The notes beneath the pieces are model-generated. The model was not told the DNA's origin and searched no databases. It saw only the letters and a list, made by a program, of their open reading frames with translations. From positions 62,001 to 126,000 of the forward strand of contig NZ_NEVM01000005.1 in the NCBI RefSeq assembly GCF_002261225.1: a DNA stretch of 64,000 nt, read 5' to 3'. Of this stretch, positions 16,436 through 26,020 are shown in pieces; the first letter of the stretch is position 1; every line of letters begins with the position of its first letter. Source of the stretch: Bordetella genomosp. 10. Its GTDB lineage: Bacteria; Pseudomonadota; Gammaproteobacteria; Burkholderiales; Burkholderiaceae_B. Made by a program: the position numbers and the translations under genes.

Positions 16436-18943
16436 ATGACTACCAGATTCCCGCCCATCGTCGCCGCCAAAACCAGGGACGGACATGATCCGCACCCGGG
16501 ACACGCCCATGGACATGGAGCCTGCTGCGGACATGACCATGGAAAGCCGGCCGCCGCCGGGCATGATCCTCACGGACATGGACACCCGGAGCATGCTCAT
16601 CAGGAGCATGACCATGAGCACGGGCACGGTCATGCCGGCGACCCCGACCATCTCCACGCCTCCGCCCCTGCCGCGCAGGACGACGCCCACGGCCACGCGC
16701 ACACCTGCTGCGGACACGACCATGGCGCGCGCCATGCGGTGGCGCAGCCGGACGCCGATCTGCGCGCGGCCCCGGGCGAAGCGCTGACGCGGCTGCTGAT
16801 CGAGCAGATGGATTGCCCCACCGAGGAAACCCTCATCCGCCGCAAGCTCGGCGCGATGCCCCAGGTCAGGCAGCTTCATTTCAACCTGATGCAGCGCGTG
16901 CTGACGGTGGTGCACGCCAGCGAGGCCCTGGCGGCCGTGCAAGCCGCCATCAAGGACCTGGGCATGGCGTCCTCGGTGCTGGAAGGCGGGGCCGAGCCGG
17001 CGCCCGCCGCGGCGCCCACGCGCTGGCGCGGCCTGATCGCCGGCGGCGTGCTGGCCGCCCTGGCCGAAGCCGTGCATTTCGCCGGCAACCCCATGCTGGG
17101 ACCGATCCCGGTCGCCGCCCTGCTGGCGCTGCTGGCCGTGCTGGCGTGCGGCCTGGGCACCTATCGCAAGGGCTGGATCGCCGTGCGCAACGGCAACCTG
17201 AACATCAATGCCCTGATGAGCATCGCCGTGACCGGCGCGGCCGCCATCGGCCAGTGGCCGGAAGCCGCGATGGTCATGTTCCTGTTCAACGTCGCGGAAT
17301 TGATCGAAGCCCGCTCGCTGGACCGCGCGCGCAACGCCGTGCGCGGCCTGCTGGACCTGGCGCCCGCCCATGCCACGGTGCGCCAGCCCGACGGCAATTG
17401 GAGCACCGTGCCGGCCGCCAGCCTGAAAGTGGACGACGTGGTCCGCGTGCGGCCCGGCGAACGCATCGCCGCCGACGGCGTGCTCGTGGCCGGCGCCTCT
17501 GCCGTCGACCAGTCGCCCATCACCGGGGAAAGCCTGCCCGCCGAAAAAACCGTGGGCGACCCTGTCTACGCGGCCACGGTGAATACCCATGGCGCCTTCG
17601 AGTACCGCGTCAGCGCCGCCGCCGCGGACAGCACGCTGGCGCGCATCATCCACGCCGTCGAGCAGGCCCAGGGCGCGCGCGCGCCCACCCAGCGCTTCAT
17701 CGACCGCTTCGCCCGCGTCTACACGCCGGCCGTGGTGATACTCGCCCTGCTGGTGGCCTGCGTGCCGCCCCTGGCGCTGGGCCAGCCCTGGCCGACCGCC
17801 ATCTACCGCGCGCTGACCCTGCTGATCATCGCCTGCCCGTGCGCGCTGGTGATCTCGACGCCGGTCAGCGTGGTCAGCGGGCTGACGGCCGCGGCGCGGC
17901 GCGGCATCCTGATCAAGGGCGGCGCCTACCTGGAAAACGGCCGACGCCTGCGCTGGCTGGCGCTGGACAAGACCGGCACCCTCACCCATGGCCGTCCGGT
18001 CCTGACGGATCTGCTGCCGCTGGAAGGGACGACGGAGGCCGCCGCGCGCCGCCTGGCCGCCAGCCTGGCGGCGCGCTCGGATCACCCCGTCTCCCTGGCC
18101 ATCGCCGCCGGCGCCGCGCAAGCCGTGGGCGCGCTGGCCGAGGTCGAGGACTTCGCCGCCCTGCCCGGCCGCGGCACGCGCGGCCGCATCGACGGGGTCG
18201 GCTACCACCTGGGCAATGCCCGCCTGATGCGCGAGCTGGGCTTCGAAACGCCCGCGCTGGCGCAGGCGCTGGACGCGCTGCAGAGCCAGGGCAAGACGGC
18301 GGTGGTATTGGCCGGCCCGCAAGGGGCCCTGGCCATCGCCGCCGTGGCCGACACGGTCAAGCCGGCCAGCCGCCAGGCCATCGCCGACCTGCATGCCTTG
18401 AACATCCACACGCTGATGCTCAGCGGCGACAACCAGGCCACCGTGCGCGCCATCGCCGATGAAGTGGGCATCGACGCGGCGCATGGCGAGCAGTTGCCCG
18501 AGCACAAGCTGCGGGCGCTGGAAGCACGCGCCGGCGAAGGCCTGGTCGGCATGGTGGGCGACGGCATCAACGACGCCCCGGCGCTGGCGCGCGCCGACAT
18601 CGGTTTCGCCATGGGCGCGGCCGGCGCCGGCACCGCCATCGAGACCGCCGACGTCGCGCTGATGGACGACGACCTGCGCAAGATCGGCGAATTCCTGCGC
18701 CTGTCGCGCGCCACGCACCGCGTGCTGGTGCAGAACATCGTGCTGGCGCTGGGCATCAAGGCGGTCTTCCTGGCGCTGACCCTGGCCGGCGCCGCGACGT
18801 TGTGGATGGCGGTCTTCGCCGACGTCGGCGCCAGCCTGCTGGTGGTGGCCAACGGCCTGCGGCTGCTGCGCACGGGCGACGGCCGGCTGGCGCGCGGCGA
18901 GGCGGCCGGCCCTGTCGACGAACTCAGGACCGCCGGGGCCTGA
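16436..18943 (+). CDS. cadA: Cd/Pb/Zn-translocating P1B-2-type ATPase with His-rich N-terminus
   Basis: An 835-residue inner-membrane efflux ATPase. The first ~105 residues hold 26 His, with two CCGHDHG units, as a metal-buffering tail. A ZntA-like HMA domain follows with MDCPTEE. The transmembrane motif [14 protein letters not shown], phosphorylation site [13 protein letters not shown] motif and [10 protein letters not shown] hinge are all present. The Cys-Pro-Cys motif and acidic HMA site indicate divalent Zn/Cd/Pb transport rather than Cu(I). The ATG at 16436 has only AAGG 3 nt upstream and lies at the predicted transcription start. It is controlled by the divergent cadR. Confidence 0.95.
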   Translation: MTTRFPPIVAAKTRDGHDPHPGHAHGHGACCGHDHGKPAAAGHDPHGHGHPEHAHQEHDHEHGHGHAGDPDHLHASAPAAQDDAHGHAHTCCGHDHGARHAVAQPDADLRAAPGEALTRLLIEQMDCPTEETLIRRKLGAMPQVRQLHFNLMQRVLTVVHASEALAAVQAAIKDLGMASSVLEGGAEPAPAAAPTRWRGLIAGGVLAALAEAVHFAGNPMLGPIPVAALLALLAVLACGLGTYRKGWIAVRNGNLNINALMSIAVTGAAAIGQWPEAAMVMFLFNVAELIEARSLDRARNAVRGLLDLAPAHATVRQPDGNWSTVPAASLKVDDVVRVRPGERIAADGVLVAGASAVDQSPITGESLPAEKTVGDPVYAATVNTHGAFEYRVSAAAADSTLARIIHAVEQAQGARAPTQRFIDRFARVYTPAVVILALLVACVPPLALGQPWPTAIYRALTLLIIACPCALVISTPVSVVSGLTAAARRGILIKGGAYLENGRRLRWLALDKTGTLTHGRPVLTDLLPLEGTTEAAARRLAASLAARSDHPVSLAIAAGAAQAVGALAEVEDFAALPGRGTRGRIDGVGYHLGNARLMRELGFETPALAQALDALQSQGKTAVVLAGPQGALAIAAVADTVKPASRQAIADLHALNIHTLMLSGDNQATVRAIADEVGIDAAHGEQLPEHKLRALEARAGEGLVGMVGDGINDAPALARADIGFAMGAAGAGTAIETADVALMDDDLRKIGEFLRLSRATHRVLVQNIVLALGIKAVFLALTLAGAATLWMAVFADVGASLLVVANGLRLLRTGDGRLARGEAAGPVDELRTAGA

Positions 18944-18952
18944 GCGGGGGTA

Positions 18953-18973
18953 GCCGGGGGGATTCCCCCCAGC
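18953..18973. terminator. Hairpin between convergent cadA and gntR
   Basis: A GC hairpin, GGGGGG-ATT-CCCCCC (18956-18970) with flanking GC pairs, occupies the 39-bp gap between the two convergent stops. There is no U tract on either strand. It probably acts as a bidirectional transcription barrier. Confidence 0.45.
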
Positions 18974-18982
18974 CGCGCTTAG

Positions 18983-19744
18983 TTAGGGCCCGCTTCTTCG
19001 CGCCTCTGCGGGCGCCTGGCGCGCCAGGTAGACCTCGTGCAAGGTGATCTTGCGCACCTCCGCCTGGCTGGACGCGATATGGGCGGAGAGCAGGCGGCAC
19101 GCCTCGTCCGCCCGTTGCGCCAGCACGGCGCGCAGGATGCGGGCATGTTCGTCGTAAGTGGCTTCCACGCGCGGACGCTGGGTGAAATCCAGGCGGCGGA
19201 TGATGCGGATGCGTTCGGTGACTTCGCGGTGCACGCGCGTCATTTCGTCGTTGCCGGCGGCGCGGACCAGCGTGCAATGGAAGGCCTCGTCCCACAACCC
19301 TACCTGCGCCATGTCCCGGCAACGCGCCTCGGCCGCCACCAGCCAGATGTCGGCCAGGCCGTCCAGCGCGCCGCGGTCGATGCGCGGGGATCCCGAACAC
19401 AGGCGGCGCACCGCCTCGGACTCCAGCACCATGCGCAGGTCGTATAGCTGCTCGAACTGCTTGAAGTCGAAGGGCAAGACCCGCCAGCCGGCGCGGAACA
19501 GGACTTCGACGAAGCCTTCCTGCTGCAAGCGGAACAAGGCCTGGCGCACGGGGGTGCGCGATACCCCCAGGCGCTCGCTGATCTCGCTTTCGGTGAAACG
19601 GTCGCCCGGCACCAGGCGAAAATCCGCGATGTCCCGCTTGAGCAAGGCGTAGACGTCGGCCGCGCGGCTGGAACGCGGCGCGGCGGATGCGGCTGGCGCA
19701 ACGGCCGCGGATGGCCCGTCCGTGGCGGCGTTGCGCGTCCTCAT
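18983..19744 (-). CDS. GntR-family (FCD) regulator of the ureide operon
   Basis: A 253-residue FadR-subfamily regulator. The winged helix includes DFRLVPGDRFTESEISERLGVSRTPVRQAL in pieces around residues 43-75. The FCD ligand domain has metal-binding His residues in WDEAFHCTLV, YDEHARIL and LSAHIASS. It is the last gene of a minus-strand set that includes the ABC importer and AtzE, so it is the likely autoregulator. The TTGTACACAA dyad upstream of the first gene (26066-26077) fits the operator type of FCD regulators. The ATG at 19744 is preferred over a GTG at 19753. Confidence 0.88.
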   Translation of the reverse strand: MRTRNAATDGPSAAVAPAASAAPRSSRAADVYALLKRDIADFRLVPGDRFTESEISERLGVSRTPVRQALFRLQQEGFVEVLFRAGWRVLPFDFKQFEQLYDLRMVLESEAVRRLCSGSPRIDRGALDGLADIWLVAAEARCRDMAQVGLWDEAFHCTLVRAAGNDEMTRVHREVTERIRIIRRLDFTQRPRVEATYDEHARILRAVLAQRADEACRLLSAHIASSQAEVRKITLHEVYLARQAPAEARRSGP

Positions 19745-19757
19745 GCCGCGCACGGCC

Positions 19758-21197
19758 TTACAACGCCGCCTGGCGCGGGCCGGCGACGCCGGACCGTTCC
19801 AGAACGCGGGCGGCGCGCAATGCCAGATCCTCCCGCCAAGGCGCGGTAATGATCTGCACGCCCAGGGGCAGGCCCTGCGTGCCCTCCGGCCACAAGGGCG
19901 CCGCCACCACCGGGCAGCCCGCGAAGGAAATGGGTTGCGTCAGCAGGCCCATCGCCGCGCGGGCCGGCTGCGTGGCGCCGCTCAAGTCCAGCCACTCGGT
20001 GCCGATCGGCAAGGCCGGCACCGGCGTCGCGGGCGCCAGCAGCACGTCCCACCGGCTGAACAAGGCCAGCACCCGTTCCCGGTACACGCGGCGGAAGCGA
20101 TGCGCGCGGGCCAGCCAATGCGCCGGCTGTAGCGCGCCGGCGATGAAGCGGTCCACGGACAAGGGCTCGAAATCGTCGGCGCGCCGCCGCAGGTCCTCCA
20201 GGTGCAGGCTGCCGCCTTCGCTGGCCGTGATGATGAAAGCCGCGACCCGCGCCAGGCCCGCGTCCGGCCACTCGACCATGGCCTGCGCGCCCAGGGCCTT
20301 GCCCGCCATGCGCACCGCGCTACGCGCGGCATCGGTGGCGTTGTCCTCGAAATACCCGTCCAGCAGCGCCACCTTCAGCCCGTCCACGCCCTCCTCCAGC
20401 ACAGGCGCGACGGGCTGGACGGCGCGCGCGTGGCAGCCGGGGTCCTGCGCATCGGCGCATTGCAGCGCGTCGTAGACACGGGCCAGCAAGGCCGCCGAGT
20501 CGGCGAAAGGTCCCAGATGATCGATGCTGTGGACGAAAGGATAGGTCCCGCGCCGCGACAGCCGGCCGAAGGTCGGTTTCAAGCCCCACACGCCGCACAG
20601 CGACGCCGGCACGCGGATCGAGCCGTTGGTGTCCGAGCCCAGCGTCACCGGCACTTCCCCGGCCGCCACGGCGGCGCCGGAACCGCCCGACGAACCGCCG
20701 GCGATGCGCCGCGTGTCGTGCGGATTGCGCACGGGGCCGTAGTGCGTGTTCTCGGTGGTGAAGCCGTAGGCGTACTCGTCCATGTTCAGCGCGCCCACCA
20801 GCACGGCGCCCGCTTCGCGCAGGCGCTGCACCAGCACCGCGTCGGCGGCGGCCGGCGCGTGATCGCGGTTGATCGTGGAGCCGGCGACGGTGATCTCGCC
20901 TTCGATGTCGTAGAGGTTCTTGACCGCGTAAGGCAGGCCCGCCAGCGGCGGCAGCGTCTCGCCGGCCGCGCGGCGCGCGTCGATGGCGTCGGCCTCGCGG
21001 CGCGCGCGGGCCAGCGTGCGCAGGGTGAAGGCGTTGACGCGTTCGTCCACGGCCTCGATGCGCGCGATGCACTGTTCCAGCCAATCGCGGGCGCGCAGCT
21101 CCCCGCGCGCGACGGCCGCCAGCCGCGCCAGCGTCTCGCCGCCGGCCGGCAAGCCGGCTGCGTCCGCGCCAGGCTGGGATAGGGTCGAATTGCTCAT
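19758..21197 (-). CDS. atzE: AtzE-family amidase (1-carboxybiuret hydrolase catalytic subunit)
   Basis: A 479-residue amidase-signature enzyme. The Ser-cisSer-Lys triad is Lys93 (AVKNLYDIEG), Ser169 (AGGSSGGSG) and Ser193 (DTNGSIRVP), with the standard 24-residue spacing. AtzE deaminates 1-carboxybiuret in the cyanuric acid pathway and needs the small partner AtzG. The gene for an AtzG-like protein overlaps this one (ATGA at 21194-21197), which identifies the subfamily. AtzD is absent, so the native substrate may be another ureide. Confidence 0.9.
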   Translation of the reverse strand: MSNSTLSQPGADAAGLPAGGETLARLAAVARGELRARDWLEQCIARIEAVDERVNAFTLRTLARARREADAIDARRAAGETLPPLAGLPYAVKNLYDIEGEITVAGSTINRDHAPAAADAVLVQRLREAGAVLVGALNMDEYAYGFTTENTHYGPVRNPHDTRRIAGGSSGGSGAAVAAGEVPVTLGSDTNGSIRVPASLCGVWGLKPTFGRLSRRGTYPFVHSIDHLGPFADSAALLARVYDALQCADAQDPGCHARAVQPVAPVLEEGVDGLKVALLDGYFEDNATDAARSAVRMAGKALGAQAMVEWPDAGLARVAAFIITASEGGSLHLEDLRRRADDFEPLSVDRFIAGALQPAHWLARAHRFRRVYRERVLALFSRWDVLLAPATPVPALPIGTEWLDLSGATQPARAAMGLLTQPISFAGCPVVAAPLWPEGTQGLPLGVQIITAPWREDLALRAARVLERSGVAGPRQAAL

Positions 21198-21403
21198 GCC
21201 TCGACCTCCGGAAAAGGCGCCGAGCAGAACAAAGCCACGGGCTCGTCCTCCACGCCCAGGGGCACGGCGTCCAGCAGCGCCGCCATGGCCTGGGTGCGGC
21301 CCAGGTGGGCGGCCACGCGCAGCGCGCGGGCGTCGTCCAGCGGCAGGTCCAGCAAGGCCGCGCTGGCTTTCACGTAGTCCAGGATACGGGGGTCTTCGGT
21401 CAT
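21194..21403 (-). CDS. atzG: AtzG-like small subunit (DUF4089)
   Basis: A 69-residue protein of the AtzG/DUF4089 type. It opens DPRILDYVKASAALLDLPLD, the four-helix bundle that wraps AtzE and stabilises it, as in the GatC-GatA pairing. AAGGAGG lies 6 nt upstream of the ATG, the strongest ribosome site in the operon. Translational coupling to atzE by a 4-bp overlap fits a stoichiometric complex. Confidence 0.88.
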   Translation of the reverse strand: MTEDPRILDYVKASAALLDLPLDDARALRVAAHLGRTQAMAALLDAVPLGVEDEPVALFCSAPFPEVEA

Positions 21404-21439
21404 TGCATTCCTCCTTGTTTCCCGAGAGCGGCGCCGTGC

Positions 21440-22261
21440 TCAGCGCCGCACCTCGCGCTGGAATATCTCCAGGCTCGATTTCTTGGCGGCCACGAAACTG
21501 GCTTGGGACAGCGTCTCCACGGTGCGCGGCCGCGCGTCCGTGTATTCGAGGATCTCCGCGACCTTGGTGGGCCGCTTGGTCAGCAGCAGGATCTGGTCGG
21601 CCAGGTAGACCGCCTCTTCCAGATCGTGCGACACCAGCAGCATGGTGGTGCCGGTCTGCATGAAGACTTCCTGCAGTTTCTCACGGATGAACAGCGTCAT
21701 CTCGAAATCCAGCGCGGAGAACGGCTCGTCCAGGAACAGCACCTCCGGCCGCGGCGCCAGGGCGCGCATGATGGACGCCGTCTGCTGCTGCCCGCCGGAC
21801 AGTTCGTACGGATAACGGTTCAGGTCGAACTTGACGTCGAACGACGCCACCAGTTCCTCCATGCGGCGGTCCACCTCGGCCTTGCTCTTGCCTTCCAGCA
21901 GCAAGGGATAGGCGATGTTGTCTATCGTCCGCATCCAGGGGAACAGCGCCTCGCGGTAGTTCTGGAACACATAGCCGATGCGGGTGTCCTTCAGCGACTT
22001 GCCGTCGAACAGGATCTCGCCGCTGTCGATGGGAATGAGCCCGGCGATCATGTTGATCAAGGTGCTCTTGCCGCAACCGTTGGGCCCGAATACCGAGACG
22101 ATCTTGTTCTTCGGGATATCGAGGTCGAAGTTCTCGTACAGCGGCCAGCCGGCGAAGTACTTGGTCAGCCCGCGGATGGTGATGTGGGTCCCCACCGGGC
22201 CGGGCTGGAAGCGCGGCTTGGGGACGTCGGCGAACGCCGGGGGATTCAGGACGCTACTCAT
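21440..22261 (-). CDS. ABC importer ATPase (nitrate/sulfonate/taurine type)
   Basis: A 273-residue cytosolic ATPase of the SsuB/TauB/NrtD family. Walker A is GPNGCGKST, the signature is LSGGQQQ (the second residue after SGG is Gln, as is common here), Walker B is VLFLDEP, and the H-loop is LVSHDLEEA. The start at 22261 has GGAAGGT 5 nt upstream. It lies 3 bp from the permease stop. The N-terminal ~25 residues (ADVPKPRFQPGPVG) are an extension without homology that I recognise. Confidence 0.93.
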   Translation of the reverse strand: MSSVLNPPAFADVPKPRFQPGPVGTHITIRGLTKYFAGWPLYENFDLDIPKNKIVSVFGPNGCGKSTLINMIAGLIPIDSGEILFDGKSLKDTRIGYVFQNYREALFPWMRTIDNIAYPLLLEGKSKAEVDRRMEELVASFDVKFDLNRYPYELSGGQQQTASIMRALAPRPEVLFLDEPFSALDFEMTLFIREKLQEVFMQTGTTMLLVSHDLEEAVYLADQILLLTKRPTKVAEILEYTDARPRTVETLSQASFVAAKKSSLEIFQREVRR

Positions 22262-22264
22262 GGC

Positions 22265-23107
22265 TTACCTTCCGCTCCAGTGGACGACGCGGCGTTCCAG
22301 CACCAGGAACACGATGTTCAACACATAGCCCAGCGCGCCGGCCGCCAGGATGGCCGCATACATGGTCTTGACGTTCAGCACCTGCTGGGCGTCGATGATG
22401 GCGTGCCCCAGGCCGTTTTCCGACCCGATGAACATCTCCGCCACGATGACGATGACCAGCGCCATCGACACCGCCGAGCGCAGCCCGACGAAGCTGGGCT
22501 GCAGGCTTTCCCACAGCAGCACGTCCTTGAAGATGCGCCAGCGCGAAGCGCCCATCACCCGGGCCGCCATGACCCGCTGCTTGCGCGCGTTGATCACCCC
22601 GTAGGCGCTGTTGAAGACGACGATCAGCAAGGCGCCGAAGGCCGCGATGGCCACCTTGTTGATGTCGCTGACGCCGAAGATGAGCAGGAACAGGGGAATC
22701 AGCGCGGACGACGGCGTGGAGCGGAAGAAGTCGATCAGGAACTCGACGCTGCGGTACGCCTTCTCGTTGCTGCCCAGCAGGACGCCCAGGGGCATGCCGA
22801 TGACGGCGGCGATGACGAAGGCTTCCAGCGTCCGCGCCACCGTGACCGCGAAGTCCGTCAGCAGCGGGCCGCCGGCCAGGCCGGTGACCAGGGCCACCAG
22901 CGTGTCGGCCGGACTGGGCAGCAGGATCGCCTTGATGAGGCCGGCCCGGACCACCAGGTCCCAGATGATGAACAGCACGACCGGCCCGACGAAAGGCAGC
23001 AGGCGGTCGCGCAACGGCGGTTTCGGCGCCGCCGCGTCGCTGGAGGCGGGCGGCGCCCAGCCCGCCGGAGCGCCCGCCGCGGGGACGGGGGTAGAAGCCT
23101 TGGACAT
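22265..23107 (-). CDS. ABC importer permease (nitrate/sulfonate/taurine type)
   Basis: A 280-residue inner-membrane protein with about six membrane segments. The BPD-permease EAA loop is visible as AARVMGASRWRIFKDVLLWESL at roughly 180-201 with the conserved Gly. A Pro/Ala-rich cytoplasmic N-terminus (about 1-35) precedes the first helix. It sits between its binding protein and ATPase with gaps of 3 bp, so the three genes form one transporter. Confidence 0.93.
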   Translation of the reverse strand: MSKASTPVPAAGAPAGWAPPASSDAAAPKPPLRDRLLPFVGPVVLFIIWDLVVRAGLIKAILLPSPADTLVALVTGLAGGPLLTDFAVTVARTLEAFVIAAVIGMPLGVLLGSNEKAYRSVEFLIDFFRSTPSSALIPLFLLIFGVSDINKVAIAAFGALLIVVFNSAYGVINARKQRVMAARVMGASRWRIFKDVLLWESLQPSFVGLRSAVSMALVIVIVAEMFIGSENGLGHAIIDAQQVLNVKTMYAAILAAGALGYVLNIVFLVLERRVVHWSGR

Positions 23108-23110
23108 GGT

Positions 23111-24124
23111 TCAAGCCTTGTAAAGCAGTTTCGTGACGTCGACTTTCCGCGAGAAGATGCCCTTCTCGGTGAACAGGTCGTAGAACTTCTGGAAGTAGGC
23201 CACGTCGCTGGGCTTGAACTCGTCGTAGGTCATGTAGGCCGCCAGCGGCACTTCCTTGGTCAGCGGGCCCTCGATGGCCGTGTAGCCCTTCATGTACTGG
23301 CGCGCGTCGTCGGGATGCTCGCGCACCAACTGGATGCCGCGCTTGTAGGCCGCGATGTACTTCGCCGTGGCCTCGGGGTACTTCTTGATGAAGTCGGTGG
23401 TCAGGCTGGCCGCCCCGCCATGCCACGGCGCCTGCGGATCGCCCAGGATGTAGTGCGCCACCACCCCCGCCTCCAGCACGCGCGTGGTGCCGTTCAGGCG
23501 GCCCACCGTGCCGGTCGGCTCCAGCGTATAGACGCCGTCGACCTGGCCGGCCGCGATGGCCGCCACGTGCTGGCCGATGGGCAGTTCGATCACCGTGGCG
23601 CCAGCGGCGCCGGCGCGCTCCAGCATGGTCTTGGCCAGCGTCACGTTCTGGATGCCGGGGCCGCAGCCTATCTTCTTGCCCTTGAGATCGGCGGCCGTCT
23701 TGTAGGCGCTGTCCTTGGCCACCAGGAATTCTTCCAGGACGTTCGTGGCGTTGCTGGGGTTGGTGCAGAAAATCTTGAACATGCCCGGCTGGGCGATTTC
23801 GCCGATGGCCAGGTTGGCGGCGCCCACGCCATTGGCGCTGCCGTCGCAACGGCCGGCCAGCATGCCTTCCATGACCTGCTGGGCGCCGGCGAACTTCTGC
23901 GCCTCGACGTCCAGGCCGGCGTCCTTGAAATAGCCCTTTTCCACCGCCGCGAAGAACGGCAGCGCCGCCGCCACCGGCCAGAAGCCGATGCGGATCTTCG
24001 GCGCGGATTGCGCGCGCGCGAAGCGCGGGGCGGCCACCGCGCCCAGGACGGCGGCGCCGGTCAACAGCGTGCGGCGGCGGCCGGCATCGGGCAATGCGGC
24101 GGTCTTGATGATGGGCTTGGTCAT
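23111..24124 (-). CDS. Periplasmic substrate-binding protein of NMT1/SsuA-like ABC importer
   Basis: A 337-residue periplasmic receptor. A twin-arginine-like signal (GRRRTLLTGAAVLGAVAAPRFARA) spans about residues 14-37. The mature part has the NMT1/THI5/SsuA fold (IRIGFWPVAAALPFFAAVEKGYF...). Relatives bind sulfonates, nitrate, bicarbonate or pyrimidines, so sequence alone does not give the ligand. Enzyme neighbours suggest a small nitrogen-rich amide or ureide. The ATG at 24124 has GGAG 6 nt upstream; the frame extends four codons further without a better site. Confidence 0.9.
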   Translation of the reverse strand: MTKPIIKTAALPDAGRRRTLLTGAAVLGAVAAPRFARAQSAPKIRIGFWPVAAALPFFAAVEKGYFKDAGLDVEAQKFAGAQQVMEGMLAGRCDGSANGVGAANLAIGEIAQPGMFKIFCTNPSNATNVLEEFLVAKDSAYKTAADLKGKKIGCGPGIQNVTLAKTMLERAGAAGATVIELPIGQHVAAIAAGQVDGVYTLEPTGTVGRLNGTTRVLEAGVVAHYILGDPQAPWHGGAASLTTDFIKKYPEATAKYIAAYKRGIQLVREHPDDARQYMKGYTAIEGPLTKEVPLAAYMTYDEFKPSDVAYFQKFYDLFTEKGIFSRKVDVTKLLYKA

Positions 24125-24238
24125 GATCGACTCCAATAATCGGGATTAACGGTCAGCAGGGAGAAGGCGAGAGTTTCTGAATGAGCGACGGCGAGAAACA
24201 AGGCTTGGGATCGAAGGTTTAGGATCGGAGACTTGGGA

Positions 24239-25957
24239 TCACAGCGACGCCACGTAGGCGCGCCATCCGCCGTAAGCCGTGACGTCGCGCGCGGCCGCCA
24301 GCGCATGGCCTTCGCAGACGAAGCCATGCTCCCAGCGGCCATCGGCGAGTTCGACGCTGCCCAGGGCCAATGGCGCGGGCACCAGCGCCAGGAAGCTGCC
24401 GACCGCCGCCAGGGGCACCTGCCACACTTCCACTTCGATGGCGGCGCCGCCGGCCTCCACGCGTTGCAGGCCCGGCTTGGGCGGCACGGTGCCGGGCAGC
24501 GCGTACAGGCGATAGCGCGGCGCCGTGGCCGTGCGCCGCGCCAGCACGGCGCCGCGTTCGGTCAATTGGCCGTTCAGCGGCAGGCCGCTCAGGTGCGCGC
24601 CCACCACCACCAGCGCCAGGTGCGTCTCGGGCGACGGCGCGGGAGCGTCCACGGACGCCGCGGCCGGCGCGGCGGACAAGGCGGCGATCGGCCGCGGCGC
24701 CGGCAGCGGCTGGCCGGTCGCGCCCTGCGTCAGGCCGGTGTCGTGATGAAAGCGCTGCCCCAGGTCGGCGAGCTGCCAGTCGCTGCCGGCCTGGCCGATC
24801 AAGGTGATGCCGAAAGGCAGGCCGTCCGGCCGTATGCTGGCCGGCACCGACAACGCGGCGTAGTCCAGCAGATTGACGAAGTTGGTGTATTGGCCCAATT
24901 CGCGATTGCGCTGGACCGGCTCCCGCGCCATGGCTTCCAGCGTGCAATGGGTGGGCGCGGTCGGCACGCACAGCACGTCGATATCGCGCCACATCGCGGC
25001 GGCCTGCTGGCCCAGCGCGCGCAGGCGGTGCTGCGCCTGGAAGACCTGGGCGGCGTCATAGGACTTGCCCGCCGCGAGAATCGACCGCACCGGTTCGATC
25101 ACCGCGTCCGCGCGCGCATCGAAGAAATCGCGCACGGCGGCGTAGCGCTCGGCCACGAGCGCGCTTTCATAGAGCAGGCCGGCGGCCTCGGCCAGCGGCG
25201 CATAGTCCACGGGCACCGGCGTGCCGCCCAGCGCCGCCAGGCGCGCGACGGCCTGGTCGAAGGCGTCGCGCGCCAGCGTGTCGCCGAAGAATTCCGGCCG
25301 CACGGGCACGCCGAAACGGAAGGCGGCCGGGAACGGGCGCGTCGCCAGCGCCAGTTCGCGCGAATACGGATCGCGCGCATCGTGGCCCATCGCCGTTTCC
25401 AGCACGCGCACCGCCACGGCGACGGTGCGCGCTAGGATGGAAACGCAGTCCACGCTCTGCGCGGCCGGCACCACGCCGTGCGCGGAAATCAGTCCCTTGC
25501 TGGGCTTGAGGCCGACGATGTTGTTCAGGCCGGCGGGCACGCGGCCGGAGCCGGCCGTGTCAGTGCCCAGCGCGAAGTCGCATTCGCCGGCCGCCACGAC
25601 GTAGGCGGACCCCGAACTCGAACCGCCGCTGACGTAGCGCGCGTCGAAGCTGTTGGGGACCGCGCCATAGGGCGAACGGCTGCCGTTCAGGCCGCAGGCG
25701 AATTGATCCAGGTTGGTCTTGCCGGCCAGGGCGGCGCCGGCGTCGAGCAGCCGCTGGACGACCGCGGCGTTCTCGGTGGGCACATAGGCGAATTCAGGGC
25801 AGGCGGCGGTGGTCGGGATGCCCGCGGCGTCGATATTGTCCTTGGCCGCGAAGCGCAGCCCGGCCAGCGGCCCGGCGGCCGCCGTCGTCAACGGCGCGTC
25901 CAGGCGCGTGATCCATGCGCAGGCCGGCGTGCCGGAGGCGGCCGACGGCACGGGCAT
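24239..25957 (-). CDS. atzF: AtzF/allophanate hydrolase-type amidase with C-terminal decarboxylase-like domain
   Basis: A 572-residue enzyme of two domains. The amidase domain has the triad Lys39 (AAKDNIDAAG), Ser113 (SGGSSSGSA) and Ser137 (DTAGSGRVP). The C-terminal allophanate-hydrolase domain carries VGAHLSGLPLNGQL and ends GFVCEGHAL...DVTAYGGWRAYV. It should complete release of NH3 and CO2 from allophanate or 1,3-dicarboxyurea. It lacks the ~50-residue N-terminal helical segment of typical AtzF. The start is uncertain: ATG 25957, or GTG at 26020 or 26032; none has a good ribosome site. It is the first gene of the importer/AtzGE operon. Confidence 0.87.
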   Translation of the reverse strand: MPVPSAASGTPACAWITRLDAPLTTAAAGPLAGLRFAAKDNIDAAGIPTTAACPEFAYVPTENAAVVQRLLDAGAALAGKTNLDQFACGLNGSRSPYGAVPNSFDARYVSGGSSSGSAYVVAAGECDFALGTDTAGSGRVPAGLNNIVGLKPSKGLISAHGVVPAAQSVDCVSILARTVAVAVRVLETAMGHDARDPYSRELALATRPFPAAFRFGVPVRPEFFGDTLARDAFDQAVARLAALGGTPVPVDYAPLAEAAGLLYESALVAERYAAVRDFFDARADAVIEPVRSILAAGKSYDAAQVFQAQHRLRALGQQAAAMWRDIDVLCVPTAPTHCTLEAMAREPVQRNRELGQYTNFVNLLDYAALSVPASIRPDGLPFGITLIGQAGSDWQLADLGQRFHHDTGLTQGATGQPLPAPRPIAALSAAPAAASVDAPAPSPETHLALVVVGAHLSGLPLNGQLTERGAVLARRTATAPRYRLYALPGTVPPKPGLQRVEAGGAAIEVEVWQVPLAAVGSFLALVPAPLALGSVELADGRWEHGFVCEGHALAAARDVTAYGGWRAYVASL

Positions 25958-26020
25958 GCCGGCCGTTGCGGGCACTGAAGGCACGCGGGGGGAAGAAAAG
26001 GCAAAGGGGGAAGAAGCCAC

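Noticed and set aside
16485..16787. A Met/Thr/Pro-rich 100-residue frame within the His-rich part of cadA
   Set aside because: It is a frame-shifted reading of the repetitive CAC/GGC codons of the tail, without ribosome site or domain.
16355..18718. A 787-residue minus-strand frame opposite cadA
   Set aside because: The cadA frame carries every P-type ATPase motif, and the antisense product is low-complexity His/Gln/Arg/Gly.
21305..24139. A 944-residue plus-strand frame through the ABC importer genes
   Set aside because: It lies opposite three genes with complete ABC motifs; composition is typical of an antisense shadow.
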